Positions 39,497-50,374 of a stretch of DNA of 64,000 nt are shown piece by piece (position 1 is the first letter of the stretch; the number at the start of each line of letters is the position of its first letter). This stretch comes from Elgaria multicarinata webbii (Eukaryota; Chordata; Lepidosauria; Squamata; Anguidae), in NCBI RefSeq assembly GCF_023053635.1, contig NC_086192.1, forward strand, positions 15,538,001 through 15,602,000, given 5' to 3'. The position numbers and the translations under genes were made by a program. Under the pieces are notes generated by a model, which did no database searches, was not told where the DNA came from, and was given only the letters and a program-made list of their open reading frames with translations.

Positions 39497-39625
39497 TTCC
39501 AAAGCTGATTTGGAAGCACTTTATAACAGTTTTGACAACTGTTGGGGCCCAGGACGCACTGCATATACAGGTTTCAAAACGTTTTCAAAGCGCTTTAAAA
39601 GCAATAGTGTAGATCCCCCCTTTCT
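39497..39625. mobile_element. MITE related to the 60797 element
   Basis: Shares agttttgacaactgttgggg, catatacaggtttcaaaacg and a right end reading tagtgtagatccccc. The left end is degraded. 39110-40100 otherwise holds a reversed LINE/SINE tail (39780-39890) and unassigned sequence. Confidence 0.7.
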
Positions 39626-40540
39626 CACACAAACTAGGTGCTTTTCCTACTGAAGCAATGCCCCAGTCCTTAAACCCCTTTACCTCTGTGTTTGGGAAAG
39701 GGGGAGGATTGGGCCCCTTCTGTAGCTGAAAGCTCTAGATTGGGGGAAACCAGGACTTGTGCTCCTTTTCTGTTAACTTTATTGTTTTAGTACATTTATA
39801 TACTGCCCCACAGCCAAAGCTCTCTGGGTGGTTTACAAAAGTTATAAACAATGAACATTAAAAACAAATATACAAAATTTAAAACCACCAAAAGTTTTAT
39901 TTTTAAAACTTTACTCTGGAGTGCGTGATTTTGACTTAAAAGGGGACATGGAAGTTTTGGGGGTGGTGTGGGGGGGGTTCCCTGAGAGAGATTAAGGACT
40001 GAAAGTGTGGGGTGCAGGAGACAGCAAGAACTCCAGACCTGAGGGGACCCTAATATTTACTTTAGGATTTTCAAGATTGCTTGGTGGCAACTCTGAAGGA
40101 CTACAAGCAGCAACAGTGATTTTTTAAAATCACTGATTAAAAATCCATGATTTTTTAAAAAAAATCCCAAAAAATGGGGTTTTTAAATTTAAATTTGATG
40201 CTTTTGAAGTTTTTTGAGGAAAAATCTATCTAGTTTTCTATTTAAGATACATTATAGTCCAAACGTTATTCATCATGAAATAAGGATTAGTTTTTAACTA
40301 CGTAGCATGAGGCATTTTTAATTTTTTGGTAAATGAATTCCATGAATCCATTCACAATGTCATCCTCTTCCAGAGGTTTCTGTAAGATTATTTTTCTCCT
40401 TCCAATAAAGTACAGCAGAAAAGTGGTCCAAATATGAGTGATTAACCTATTAAACTGGAGAGAGTTTACCTCAGAATAATTTCATAATTATCTATCTATG
40501 ATGTGTTTCTAATAGTATCACCAAATATGATACTATTAGA

Positions 40541-40730
40541 AAATGCAGGTTGCTTACCTGTAACTGTAGTTCTTCGAGTGGTCATCTATGCATTCACACA
40601 TATGGGCTTTGCGCCTGCGCAGAGACCAGACCGGAATCTCCAATAGCTTAGGGAAACGCTTTTGGGCGGGAACCCCTCCCCCACGCTACCGCGCATGTCC
40701 ACGGGGTTCCCGCCCTTCCCTCAGTTTACA
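40541..40730. repeat. DIRS left inverted terminal repeat
   Basis: Matches the complement of 46193-46347 from cacacatatgggctttgcgc to the ttccctcagttt end. It carries about 30 extra terminal bases (atgcaggttgcttacctg) absent from the other end. Confidence 0.9.
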
Positions 40731-40855
40731 GGAGTCCGACATCGTGCCCCCATAAACATGAGTGTAAATCAATAAATAAGATAAAATAAATCTATAGTCA
40801 ATTATGTCATTATCAAATATCACACCACCAAGAGGGGATGGTGGGTGGGTTGTGT

Positions 40856-40948
40856 GAATGCATAGATGACCACTCGAAGAACTACAGTTACAGGTAAGCA
40901 ACCTGCATTTCTTCATCGTGGTCTCTATGCATCACACATATGGGCGAG
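40856..40948. repeat. DIRS internal complementary region
   Basis: The first half (catagatgaccactcgaaga to aagcaacctgcattt) is the complement of the left terminus. The second half (cttcatcgtggtctctatgc then atcacacatatggg) is the complement of the right terminus. This joined-ends layout is the DIRS hallmark, and it fixes both element ends. Confidence 0.92.
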
Positions 40949-40984
40949 TAGCAAGCTCACATACCTTGGAGGTGGGTTGGTATA

Positions 40985-42028
40985 CTATTTCAACACTTCC
41001 GAGAGCACCGCCCTTCCAAACGAACAGTCATGTCTGGATCGAGTGTCCAAGCTATAATGCTTGACAAATGTAGAAGGGGTGGACCAAGTCGCAGCCTTAC
41101 AAACGTCCTGAAGTGGAACACCCCTGCTGAAGGCCACCGACGTCGACATCGCTCTGGTTGAATGAGCTGTCACAGGTCGATGTATCTCTAGTTTAGAGAT
41201 AGAGTAGGCAAGTTCAATTGTCTCTACTATCCAGCGTGACAATCGCTGGCATGACACCGGGAGTCCCTTATAAGGCTCACCATAACATACGAATAGTTGT
41301 TTGGATTTTCTAAATCCTTCAGTTCTAGCTCTATAGAAAGAAAGAGCTCTTCTAACGTCCAGCATGTGGAGAGCAGTGTCTGCAGACGTTGTAGGGTTTG
41401 GAAAGAAGGCTGGCAAAATAATGTCCTGAGCCAAGTGAAAGGGTGTCACGACCTTGGGTAAAAAGGATGGGTCTGTTCGCAACACGACCTTGTCATTATG
41501 GAAAATTGTATATGGCGCATCAATTCTTAGAGCTCTAAGCTCACTTGCACGCCTTGCTGAAGTTATGGCTACCAGAAACACAGTCTTGAGAGTCAAGAGT
41601 CTTAAGTCCGTTGTAGCCATGGGCTCAAAAGGTTTCTTTATCAATGCATGGAGCACCACCGACAAGCTCCACGATGGTACGATGTTTCTAGTAGTCGGTA
41701 TGGTGTTTTTCAAACCCTTTAAAAATTCCTTGGATGTAGGATGGGTGAAAGGCGAGAACCCTTCTACACCTTCATGAAAAGCAGTGATGGCAGCCAAATG
41801 GACTCTGATGGACGAAAGTCCTAAGCCTCCTTGGAACAGTGAGAGTAGGTATTCTAGAATCACAGACATGGGACAAGCCTCAGCGATGTGATTCATTTGC
41901 ACCGCAAATTTAGAAAACCTCTGCCACTTAGTCGCATATGATTTCCTTGTCGAAGGTTTTCTCGATGCAGTCAAAATACTCTGTACCGTCAACTGTTCGA
42001 TGCCGGAGGTTATGGCAGTATTCTCCAT
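40985..42028 (-). CDS. DIRS tyrosine recombinase
   Basis: About 348 codons at the 3' end of a longer open frame that continues upstream to 43837, opposite in frame to the RT region. Recombinase signatures: SARRASELRAL (first Arg box), HSTRAMS (His-x-x-Arg) and HYSLD (catalytic Tyr). The recombinase inserts the circular DNA copy. Confidence 0.88.
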   Translation of the reverse strand: MENTAITSGIEQLTVQSILTASRKPSTRKSYATKWQRFSKFAVQMNHIAEACPMSVILEYLLSLFQGGLGLSSIRVHLAAITAFHEGVEGFSPFTHPTSKEFLKGLKNTIPTTRNIVPSWSLSVVLHALIKKPFEPMATTDLRLLTLKTVFLVAITSARRASELRALRIDAPYTIFHNDKVVLRTDPSFLPKVVTPFHLAQDIILPAFFPNPTTSADTALHMLDVRRALSFYRARTEGFRKSKQLFVCYGEPYKGLPVSCQRLSRWIVETIELAYSISKLEIHRPVTAHSTRAMSTSVAFSRGVPLQDVCKAATWSTPSTFVKHYSLDTRSRHDCSFGRAVLSEVLK

Positions 42029-44007
42029 GCCGTCATCTTGAGAGTCGAAAGGTCTGGGTGTCGAACTCTGCCTTGGTGTCGAGACAGAAGGTTCGGTATC
42101 GATGGTAGCTCGATGTAATCCCCTTTCGACAGTCGAAGAGCATGAGGGAACCATGGTTGTCGAGGCCACCACGGCGCAATCAGAATACAGTTTGTGCCGT
42201 CTGTTCTTATCTTGGCCACGACTTTTGTCAGTAGTGGGAACGGTGGGAAAATGTATAGTAGTCCCCCTGTCCAGGTTCTTGCGAAGGCGTCTCCTAGCGA
42301 GTTCCTTCCGCTTCCTGCTCTGCTGCAGAAGTTGGTACAAACTGCGTTTTCTGCAGTGGCAAAGACATCGACAGACGGATCGCCCCAATATCGAAAGAGG
42401 TTGCTTCTTACTTCGATATCGAGCTCCCATTCGTGGTTGACATGGAAGGACCTGCTTAGGGAGTCCGCTACGATGTTCTCCTTCCCCGCTACATGGATCG
42501 CAGTCAGGTAAGTTTGTCTCCTTATGCACCAATTCCAAATCCTGAGTGCAGAGCGGGTTAAGGGGTATGACCTCGTTCCCCCTTGCCTGTTTATGTAACA
42601 GACAACAGTGGTGTTGTCTGTTGCAATCAGAACGTCCTTGCCCTCGATGATCTGGGCAAACGCTTTCAAAGCATTTTCCACAGCCAAGAGTTCCAGATGA
42701 TTGATATGATCCCCTTTCTGCCGAGGGGACCATCGACCTTGGACGGTGAGCGAATTGCAGTGAGCTCCCCATCCATCGAGAGAAGCATCTGTCGTGATGG
42801 TAAGCGACGGTGCTCCTTGCTGAAAAGGAATCCCTTCCAGGAGGTTTCCCATCGAAAGCCACCATTTTAACGACGCCCGAACCTGACTCGGTATCGAAAG
42901 GTAAGTCCTGCGAGCGTTGCGTCGAAGATCGAAGGTCTTCAAGAACCACCCTTGAAGAATCCTCATTCGCAATCGGGCGAATCTGATGACAGCGGTAGTC
43001 GCCGCCATCAAACCCAGCAATCGTTGGATTGTCCATGCCGAAGGTCTTGCTTGGGTTTCGACATCGAGAATCAGGTCTCGAAGTGTTTTTGCCCTCGCTA
43101 ACGGGAGGTAAGCTCTTCCATCTCGAGACGACAGAGTCACTCCTATGAAGTCTATCGTTCGCTGAGGAGTCAGTATAGATTTTTCCTGATTGACCCACAG
43201 GCCAAGGGATTCTAAAAGTTCTAGAGTCGTGGTTATATTCTCCTGGAGCGTGTGACTGTCCTCCGCAACCAGGAGCCAGTCGTCTATGTATGGATAAACA
43301 TGTATTTCCTTCTTTCGCAGGTGGGCACACACAACAGCCATCACCTTCGTGAAGACCCTCGGTGCCGTCGCGAGGCCGAAAGGGAGGACGTTGAATTGGA
43401 ACTGCTCGACGCCGATGGAGAAGCGTAGGTAAGTTCGATGCGACTTCCTGATGGCGATGTGGAAATACGCATCCTTCAGGTCTACTACCGCGAACCAAAC
43501 CCCTGTATGCAACAGTTGGAGAATAGAAGTGACTGTTGTCATACGAAACTTCCTTGGGGTGATATATTTGTTCAGTTGTCTTAAGTCCATGATCGGTCGA
43601 AGACCTCCATCTCTCTTCGGGACCGTGAAGTAACGGGAGAAAAATCCCTGGTTGAGCTCCTCTGTAGGTACGGGAGAGATGGCTCCCTTCGATAGTAAGG
43701 TCTGTACCTCGAGCAGCAGAGGAGGGGATGGTGCTGTTATCTTCACTCCCGAAGAGAAAGGAAGGGCATCGAATTCGATGGCGTAACCCGTCTTGATGAT
43801 AGTGAGCACCCAGGAGTCGGATGTTATGAACTCCCATTGATGGTACTTGGGTGCTAGACGGTCTGTAAAGGGTAGTAGGCCTGGTACGGAGAAGTCAAAG
43901 CCGCTGCCTCTTTGAGAAATCCGGCTGATGTCTGCTTTGCTGGTATCGACCTTGATAAGGTCTCTTTCTCTGCATCTGTTGTTGTTGTTTTGGAGGTTGC
44001 TTGTCAA
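42010..44007 (-). CDS. DIRS reverse transcriptase-RNase H frame
   Basis: 665 codons. RT motifs include PKRDGGLRPIMDLRQLN, VVDLKDAYFHI and the catalytic YIDDWLL. RNase H motifs include TTDASLDGWG and NHLELLAV. The C-terminal part (DVFATAENA, IAPWWPRQPWFP) is characteristic of DIRS RT frames. Virus-like element. Confidence 0.92.
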   Translation of the reverse strand: MTSNLQNNNNRCRERDLIKVDTSKADISRISQRGSGFDFSVPGLLPFTDRLAPKYHQWEFITSDSWVLTIIKTGYAIEFDALPFSSGVKITAPSPPLLLEVQTLLSKGAISPVPTEELNQGFFSRYFTVPKRDGGLRPIMDLRQLNKYITPRKFRMTTVTSILQLLHTGVWFAVVDLKDAYFHIAIRKSHRTYLRFSIGVEQFQFNVLPFGLATAPRVFTKVMAVVCAHLRKKEIHVYPYIDDWLLVAEDSHTLQENITTTLELLESLGLWVNQEKSILTPQRTIDFIGVTLSSRDGRAYLPLARAKTLRDLILDVETQARPSAWTIQRLLGLMAATTAVIRFARLRMRILQGWFLKTFDLRRNARRTYLSIPSQVRASLKWWLSMGNLLEGIPFQQGAPSLTITTDASLDGWGAHCNSLTVQGRWSPRQKGDHINHLELLAVENALKAFAQIIEGKDVLIATDNTTVVCYINRQGGTRSYPLTRSALRIWNWCIRRQTYLTAIHVAGKENIVADSLSRSFHVNHEWELDIEVRSNLFRYWGDPSVDVFATAENAVCTNFCSRAGSGRNSLGDAFARTWTGGLLYIFPPFPLLTKVVAKIRTDGTNCILIAPWWPRQPWFPHALRLSKGDYIELPSIPNLLSRHQGRVRHPDLSTLKMTAWRILP

Positions 44008-46039
44008 ACTGAGGGCGCTGTTGGATCTGCTGGTACGGTTGTCTAGTCCAGCGCCTTTGCTTAAATTGTGGTTGGGGTTGTGAGAAACCCATCTTCTTGG
44101 CAGTCGTGCGAGCCTTGTATATCGAATCTAAGGACTCGTCGGTCTTATTGTTGAATAGCCCCTCTCCGTCGAACGGCAGACTTTCTATTCTAGTCTTCGT
44201 CTCATTTGTCAAGTTGGCTGACCTCAGCCAAGCATGACGTCGAAGGGCTATAGAACCCATCATCGACTTGGAGTGGGAATCCGTCTGATGTTTTGCAGAA
44301 TTGAGCTGCAGATGGGCTATTGCAGTTGCCTCGGTATGGAAAATCCTCGCCAACTCCCTTTTATCTTCGGGCAGATGGTCAGAGAGAGAGTTTAATTTTT
44401 CTAGAATGAATATTTGGTACCTGGCCATAGTTGCCTCGTACGCAGAGGTTCTTATTCCTAAAGAAGACGAGGCATACACCTTTCTGCCGAGGTAGTCTAA
44501 TTTTCTGCCTTCTCTATCGGTAGGAGCTGAATGCACTTTCTGTGATCTTCCCTGGGCAGATTCCACGATTATCGAATTAGGTTTCGGGTGCTGGAATAGA
44601 AACTCGGCATTGGCCTCCTTGACTTTATACATTGACTCCAATCTTTTAGATGTCGACTGTGCTGCACACGGATTTTTCCAGGAGATCTGTGCAGTCCTCC
44701 GTAGTGTAGGAGGGAAGGGAATCGCGATGGTCGAGCTAGATTCCGTTCGAGTCACATCGTAGATTGGGTCATCATCGATCTCTGTTGGTTGATCGATGTC
44801 GAGACCTAGGGACTTGGCCATTCGGAGTACCTGGTCAGAGAATTTCCCCACATCTTCTGAGGCGGAGACCGGTTCATTACTATTTACAATATCGTCAGGT
44901 GAAGGCATAGATGGGGTTACGGACACAATAGAGTCTGAATCAGACCTATAGTCCTCATCAGGAGACTCTTGAGCCGCCCGCACCGTTTGATGCACTGGCT
45001 GCAGAGCTCGTTCATGTTGAGGTGAGGGCGCAACGACAGTTGCAGTCGGTATTGATCGGTGTTCAATACGCTCAGTCCTGCTATCACGGCTGCGAGGTGT
45101 ATAGGATCGAGGATCTGGAGGAATTTGCAAGACTCTTGAATTCGGAGGAGGCTGTGCAAAATGCTCAATACGTCTGCGCTCAGAAGGATAATAGTCCTGA
45201 GGCCGATAATACTCCCAATCATAAGGGTAGTCCCGTTGATATTCAGAGTATTGAGACACTCGATCGAAGTCCGGGCCAGGAGATCGGTGCCGCCGATGTG
45301 GAACAAGCCTAGTCGGCTCTTCCAACTCAGTCGTGCACGGTACCTGAGCCGATGGTATGGACGCAACCGATACGGAGTCCCGAATTTCACCCTCCGACAT
45401 CGAACTCCTCGCAGTCGGTAAAGGTGTTGGTATCGGCAATTGCGTCGGCAATTGCGTCGATACCGAGGTCGGCGCCGACCTGGCAGGCTCGGTGGGTATC
45501 GAAGATAGGGTATCGACCCTCGAGGTGGAGCATTTTTCTGCGTCCTTCCTCTTTTTCTTCTTTTTCTTTAGCTGTTCCGCCGATTTAGGGGTCCGAGCCT
45601 TTTTTGAAATCTTCTTGGCTGCGGAAACCGCTAGGGATCGGCCTGGCGTCAGGGGTATGGCCCTGTTATCCGCCATCAACTCCTCACCAATAACGACTGA
45701 TTGGACTTCTGGGCTAAGAGGTTTTTCCATTGCCCTTGAGGAGTGTTGCTCCTTACGCTTATGAGGCGAAGGTTCAGTTGCTCGCAGAGCTTTTTCCCAC
45801 AGTATAGACCGCAGTCTATCTGATCTATTTTTCCGTGTTTGTTTGGTAAATGCCATACAGTGGTGGCACTGTTGAACCTTATGCGCTTCACCCAAACACA
45901 ACACACACAGGGAATGGCCGTCCTTAGGTGGCAATTTAGCGCCACATTTAACGCACTTCCTGAAGGGGGCCCTCACGGCCATGCGCCTCAGGCGCCGAAA
46001 GCGATCAAAGATCGCTGGAAAAAGAGTAGGAAACAACAA
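43895..46039 (-). CDS. DIRS gag-like frame
   Basis: A 714-codon open frame at the 5' end of the element. Near the start it has a Cys/His cluster (CVKCGAKL, CVLCLGEAH, CHHCMAF) typical of vertebrate DIRS gag proteins. Ser/Pro-rich and Arg/Gln-rich stretches follow, with a Gln-rich basic C-terminus. It overlaps the next frame slightly. Virus-like element; no host role is suggested. Confidence 0.85.
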   Translation of the reverse strand: MLFPTLFPAIFDRFRRLRRMAVRAPFRKCVKCGAKLPPKDGHSLCVLCLGEAHKVQQCHHCMAFTKQTRKNRSDRLRSILWEKALRATEPSPHKRKEQHSSRAMEKPLSPEVQSVVIGEELMADNRAIPLTPGRSLAVSAAKKISKKARTPKSAEQLKKKKKKRKDAEKCSTSRVDTLSSIPTEPARSAPTSVSTQLPTQLPIPTPLPTARSSMSEGEIRDSVSVASIPSAQVPCTTELEEPTRLVPHRRHRSPGPDFDRVSQYSEYQRDYPYDWEYYRPQDYYPSERRRIEHFAQPPPNSRVLQIPPDPRSYTPRSRDSRTERIEHRSIPTATVVAPSPQHERALQPVHQTVRAAQESPDEDYRSDSDSIVSVTPSMPSPDDIVNSNEPVSASEDVGKFSDQVLRMAKSLGLDIDQPTEIDDDPIYDVTRTESSSTIAIPFPPTLRRTAQISWKNPCAAQSTSKRLESMYKVKEANAEFLFQHPKPNSIIVESAQGRSQKVHSAPTDREGRKLDYLGRKVYASSSLGIRTSAYEATMARYQIFILEKLNSLSDHLPEDKRELARIFHTEATAIAHLQLNSAKHQTDSHSKSMMGSIALRRHAWLRSANLTNETKTRIESLPFDGEGLFNNKTDESLDSIYKARTTAKKMGFSQPQPQFKQRRWTRQPYQQIQQRPQFDKQPPKQQQQMQRKRPYQGRYQQSRHQPDFSKRQRL

Positions 46040-46192
46040 TAATATATTTTTTTTTTTTTTTTTTCAGATAGACAAGAAAAAGAAGAATAGCGCAGAAAAA
46101 AGAGTCAGATAGCGAAGCAAAAAAAGGTAAGTACTACACAAGCTGGAGAGAACACGGTTTCTACGTCTGTGCACGATGGCGGACGACGAAAA

Positions 46193-46347
46193 AACTGAGG
46201 GAAGGGCGGGAACCCCGTGGACATGCGCGGTAGCGTGGGGGAGGGGTTCCCGCCCAAAAGCGTTTCCCTAAGCTATTGGAGATTCCGGTCTGGTCTCTGC
46301 GCAGGCGCAAAGCCCATATGTGTGATGCATAGAGACCACGATGAAGA
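46193..46347. repeat. DIRS right inverted terminal repeat
   Basis: Complement of the left repeat. It ends tgatgcatagagaccacgat then gaag. Confidence 0.9.
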
Positions 46348-46824
46348 ACTATTAGACACTTTTTTTTTAATGTAACTGTAAAACTAATCTGAAAAGTTGC
46401 TATTTTAAAAATGAAACATTCATCTGGTTGCAAATATTAAGCTTATACCAGCAAGAATGAGTCTTTGGTAACTCTGAGTTGTGTAAAATTTAGCAAGGAA
46501 GAGTGCACTTTTTTTGGGGGGGGGTCACCTCAAAGTCTTTCTAAGTAGTGATTTAAATCATGATTTAAATCAAATCCACCCTACAAGCCTCTTAATAAAT
46601 ACTTTTTTCCTTTCTTTTTTACCTCAGGCCATATTCCCTAAACCCTCACCCATCTCCACCTCGCCTTCCTCTGGCTCCCAGCAATGGCGAGAGTGCAGCC
46701 AGCTGTTACTAATTGCATTCTGATTGATTTACAAACTGCTCTGGGAGGAGGTGTTCCTCCTGAGGGGATTTTTCTCTCTCCCCTCAGCACTGGGGTTTCT
46801 TATTCATGGCAAATGCCTCTTATT

Positions 46825-47133
46825 TAGGGGGCCCATATGAAATGGAGGACAGGGCTCCTGCATCTTTAACAGTTGCATGGAAAAGGGAATTTCAGCAGGT
46901 GTCCTTTGCATATATGGAGAACCTGGTGAAATTCCCTCTTCATCACCACAGTTAAAGCTGCAGGAGCTATACTAGAGAGACCAGATTCAAAAGAGGGCAG
47001 CTTTAACTGGTGTGATGAAGAGGGAATTTCACCAGGTTCCCCATATATACAAATTTCACCTGCTGAAACTCCCTTTTCAATACAACTGTTAAAGATGCAG
47101 GAGCCCTGTCTTCCTTTTCAAAGGGTCACCCTA
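46825..47133. mobile_element. hAT-like foldback MITE, second copy
   Basis: 309 bases, the same family as 23424-23743, flanked by perfect CTCTTATT copies (46817-46824 and 47134-47141). 47142-47640 beyond it shows no recognised element. Confidence 0.9.
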
Positions 47134-50100
47134 CTCTTATTTCAGGGCTTAAGGAACTCTCTTGTTCCAAAGCAGCTCTTTTGCCAGTGAGAAGTAGCGG
47201 CTCCATTTTGAGGCAGCCCAAAAGCGAAGGCCTCTCCGTCCCCCCTTGGGGGAAAAGCCCAGGGAACAGGGCTGAGAGGAATCCGCAAAGGCTGGACCAG
47301 GCAATTCAGTCCCTAACAGACCTCTTACAAATGTATTCCCCAAAGGCAAAAGTGTGTTTTATTTTAAATTTGAGCAGAATGTGAATGCTGGAGAGCCAGA
47401 GTGATCGTTAGTAACACACCTGGCCAGTCTGCACACCTGTCTTTTAAGGCAGCCATGAGCATGCAAGGCCATCTTTTGTTAAAAGGAGGTTTCTGGAGCC
47501 TACAACTATTTTTCCCTTTGGTTAGATGGGATGGAAAGGTGGCCCAGTCTTTCTCCCATATTAAGAAGCATCTTTTCCAGGGCTTAGGACCCATGGCACT
47601 GCACTTCTCTGAACTGTACAAGTACCCTCAGGTTTGGGAGAGTCCAGACTCCCCTTCTTCCCAGAGGCATTTTATTTATTAAAACATTTACATCCCACCA
47701 CATAACAAAAGGATCTCAGGGCTGCGTACAGATAAAACCATGCATATAAAATAGAATAAATATACAATCTTAAAACAAAATAAAACATTATGTTAAAACT
47801 GTATGAAATTTTAAAACAGTAAAATCCAATTAAAACAAGACTGTGTGTCTTATCCCCCACCCCAGGGCAAGGTGCAACACTGCTGCTGAAACCACTGAGT
47901 CTCTCTTCCCAGAGGAAAGGCTCTGCCCAGAGCCCTGCCCAAGAGGACTTGCTTTCTCCTGAGGAGACCAGCTTTGCAAGCGAGCACTGTGGTTGGATAC
48001 TTATTGTTTGGTCATGAGAACTAAATGGAATTAAATGGATTTCAAAAGTAGAGCCCCCAACTGCAGGAGGTGTCTACCTGAAACCTGAATTAAGTTTCAA
48101 CATTAGATTACAGTCACAAGAGAGCAGACAAAGAATTGGAAGCCCAGAATCCTGGGCAGGCTGCCTGCGTGAAGCCAGATATTGTTACCACTCAACTTTT
48201 CTTTTTAAATGCCAGCACCAAACAGGAAGGTGCTAAACCAAAGTGCACCCATGACCAAAATGAATCCAGTTTGCAGACAGAATGCTCCCCTTCTTCCCAG
48301 AGGCATTTTATTTATTTATTAAAGTATTTCCATCCCACCACATAACACAAGGATCTCAGGGTATAAAATAGAATACATATACAATCTTAAAACAAATTAA
48401 AACATTATGTTAAAACCTGTATGAAATTTTAAAACAGCAAAATCCAATTAAAACAAGACTGTGTGCCTTATCCCCCACCCCAGGGCAAGGTGCAACACTG
48501 CTGCTGAAACCACTGAGTCTCTCTTCCCAGAGGAAAGGCTCCTGCTGAAAGCACTAGGCCTCTTGCTTGCCAGAGCAAAGTGCCAGTGGTGGGTGTCCTG
48601 CCTCTTCTTGTCACCCCCCCCCCCCATCACCCATTTTCCTTAGCCTTCACTGGCCTGGTGCAGACAACATGCCATCCCATGCTGCTTAACCCCAAAATGG
48701 TTAGGGAACGCATTGGCCTTAATGCATTCCATTAACCATTTTGTGGTTAAGCAGCATGTTTTAGCGTGTGGTCTGAACCAAGCCAAGGACTACAAAAGTA
48801 GAGCCTCCAACTGCAGGAGGTGTCTACCTGAAACATGAATTAAGTTTCAACATTAGATTACAGTCACAAGAATTGGAAGCCCAGAATCCTGGGCAGGCTG
48901 CCTGTGTGAAGCCAGATATTGTTACCACTGAACTTTTCTTTTAAAATGCCAGCACCAAACAGCAAGGTGCTAAACTAAAGTACACCCATGACCAAAATGA
49001 ATCCAGTTTGCAGACAGAATGCTCCCCTTCTTCCCAGGGGCATTTTATTTATTTATTAAAGTATTTCCATCCCACCACATAACACAAAGATCTCAGGGTA
49101 TAAAATAGAATAAATATACAATCTTAAAACAAATTAAAACATTATGTTAAAACCTGTATGAAATTTTAAAACAGTAAAATCCAATTAAAACAAGACTGGG
49201 TGTCTTACCCCCAACCCCAGGGCAAGGTGCAACACTGCTGTTGAAACCACTGAGTCTCTCTTCCCAGAGGAAAGGCTCCTGCTGAAAGCACTAGGCTTCA
49301 GAGCAAAGTGCCATTGGTGGGTGTCCTGCCCCTTCTTGTCAGCCCCCCAATCACCCATTTTCTTTCCCCTTCACTGGCTTGGTTCAGACAACACGCTAAC
49401 GCATGCTGCTTAACCCCAAAATGGTTAGGGAACGCATTGACCTTAATGCATTCCATTAACCATTTTGTGGTTAAGCAGCATGTTTTAGCGTGTGGTCTGA
49501 ACCAAGCCAAGGACTACAAAAGTAGAGCCTCCAACTGCAGGAAGTGTCTACCTGAGACCTGAATTAAGTTTCAACATTAACACTGTTCTCTCTCTAAATC
49601 AGCAAGTAATATCAGATTACAGTCACAAGAGAGCAGACAAGGAATTGGAAGCCCAGAATCCTGGGCAGGCTGCCTGTGTGAAGCCAGATATTGTTACCAC
49701 TCAACGTTTTTTTTAAAATGCCAGCACCAAACAGGAAGGTGCTAAACCAAAGTGCACCCATGACCAAAATGAATCCAGTTTGCAGACAGAAGGCTCCCCT
49801 TCTTCCCAGAGGCATTTTCTTTATTTATTAAAGTATTTCCATCCCACCACATAACACAAAGATCTCAGGGTATAAAATAGAATAAATATACAATCTTAAA
49901 ACAAATTAAAGTCATAGAATCATAGAATAGCAGAGTTGGAAGGGGTCTACAAGACCATCTAGTCCAACCCCCTGCTCAATGCAGGAATCCACCCTAAAAC
50001 ATTGTTAAAACCTGTATGAAATTTTAAAACAGTAAAACCCAATTAAAACAAGACTGTGTGCCTTATCCCCCACCCCAGGGCAAGGTGCAACACTGCTGCT

Positions 50101-50240
50101 GAAACCACTGAGTCTCTCTTCCCAGAGGAAAGGCTCCTGCTGAAAGACTAGGCCTCTTGCTTGCCAGAGCAAAGTGCCATTGGTGGGTGTCCTGCCTCTT
50201 CTAGTCACCTCCCCATCACCCATTTTCCTTCCCCTTCACT

Positions 50241-50374
50241 GGCCTGGTTCAGACAACACGCTAAACCATGCTGCTTAACCCCAAAATGGTTAAGGGAACG
50301 CATTGACCTTAATGTATTCCATTAACCATTTTGTGGTTAAGCAGCATGGGTTAGCGTGTTGTCTGAACCAGGCC
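50241..50374. mobile_element. Foldback MITE in array (ggcctggttcagacaacacg type)
   Basis: 134 bases, with arms GGCCTGGTTCAGACAACACG and its complement, flanked by ACT on both sides. Further copies lie at about 48653-48784, 49377-49508, 52004-52137, 53779-53911, 56021-56152 and 58328-58442. Confidence 0.85.

Larger units (their letters stand above)
40541..46347 (-). mobile_element. DIRS-type tyrosine-recombinase retrotransposon, looks whole
   Basis: About 5.8 kb on the minus strand, with the parts expected of DIRS: a gag-like frame, a reverse transcriptase-RNase H frame, a tyrosine recombinase frame, inverted terminal repeats and an internal complementary region near its 3' end. The three main frames are open, with no breaks noticed, and the inverted repeats are nearly identical over about 150 bases. 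It therefore looks whole and young. DIRS elements are known to overlap their frames, as seen here. It is described as a genomic fossil; activity is not claimed. Confidence 0.92.
40108..46580. mobile_element. Old hAT-like element split by the DIRS insertion
   Basis: The left part (40108-40540) starts cagcaacagtgatttttt. The right part (46357-46580) ends atttaaatcatgatttaaat then caaatccacc. Both outer flanks read CTACAAG (40101-40107 and 46581-46587). The repeated tttaaatc ends and the 7-8 base duplication suggest a hAT-like DNA transposon. Confidence 0.6.

Noticed and set aside
42010-43837. Open frame running opposite the DIRS RT region, continuous with the recombinase
   Set aside because: The part over the RT region has no recognisable domain. 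DIRS elements are known to overlap frames, and codon bias of the RT frame can keep a second frame open.
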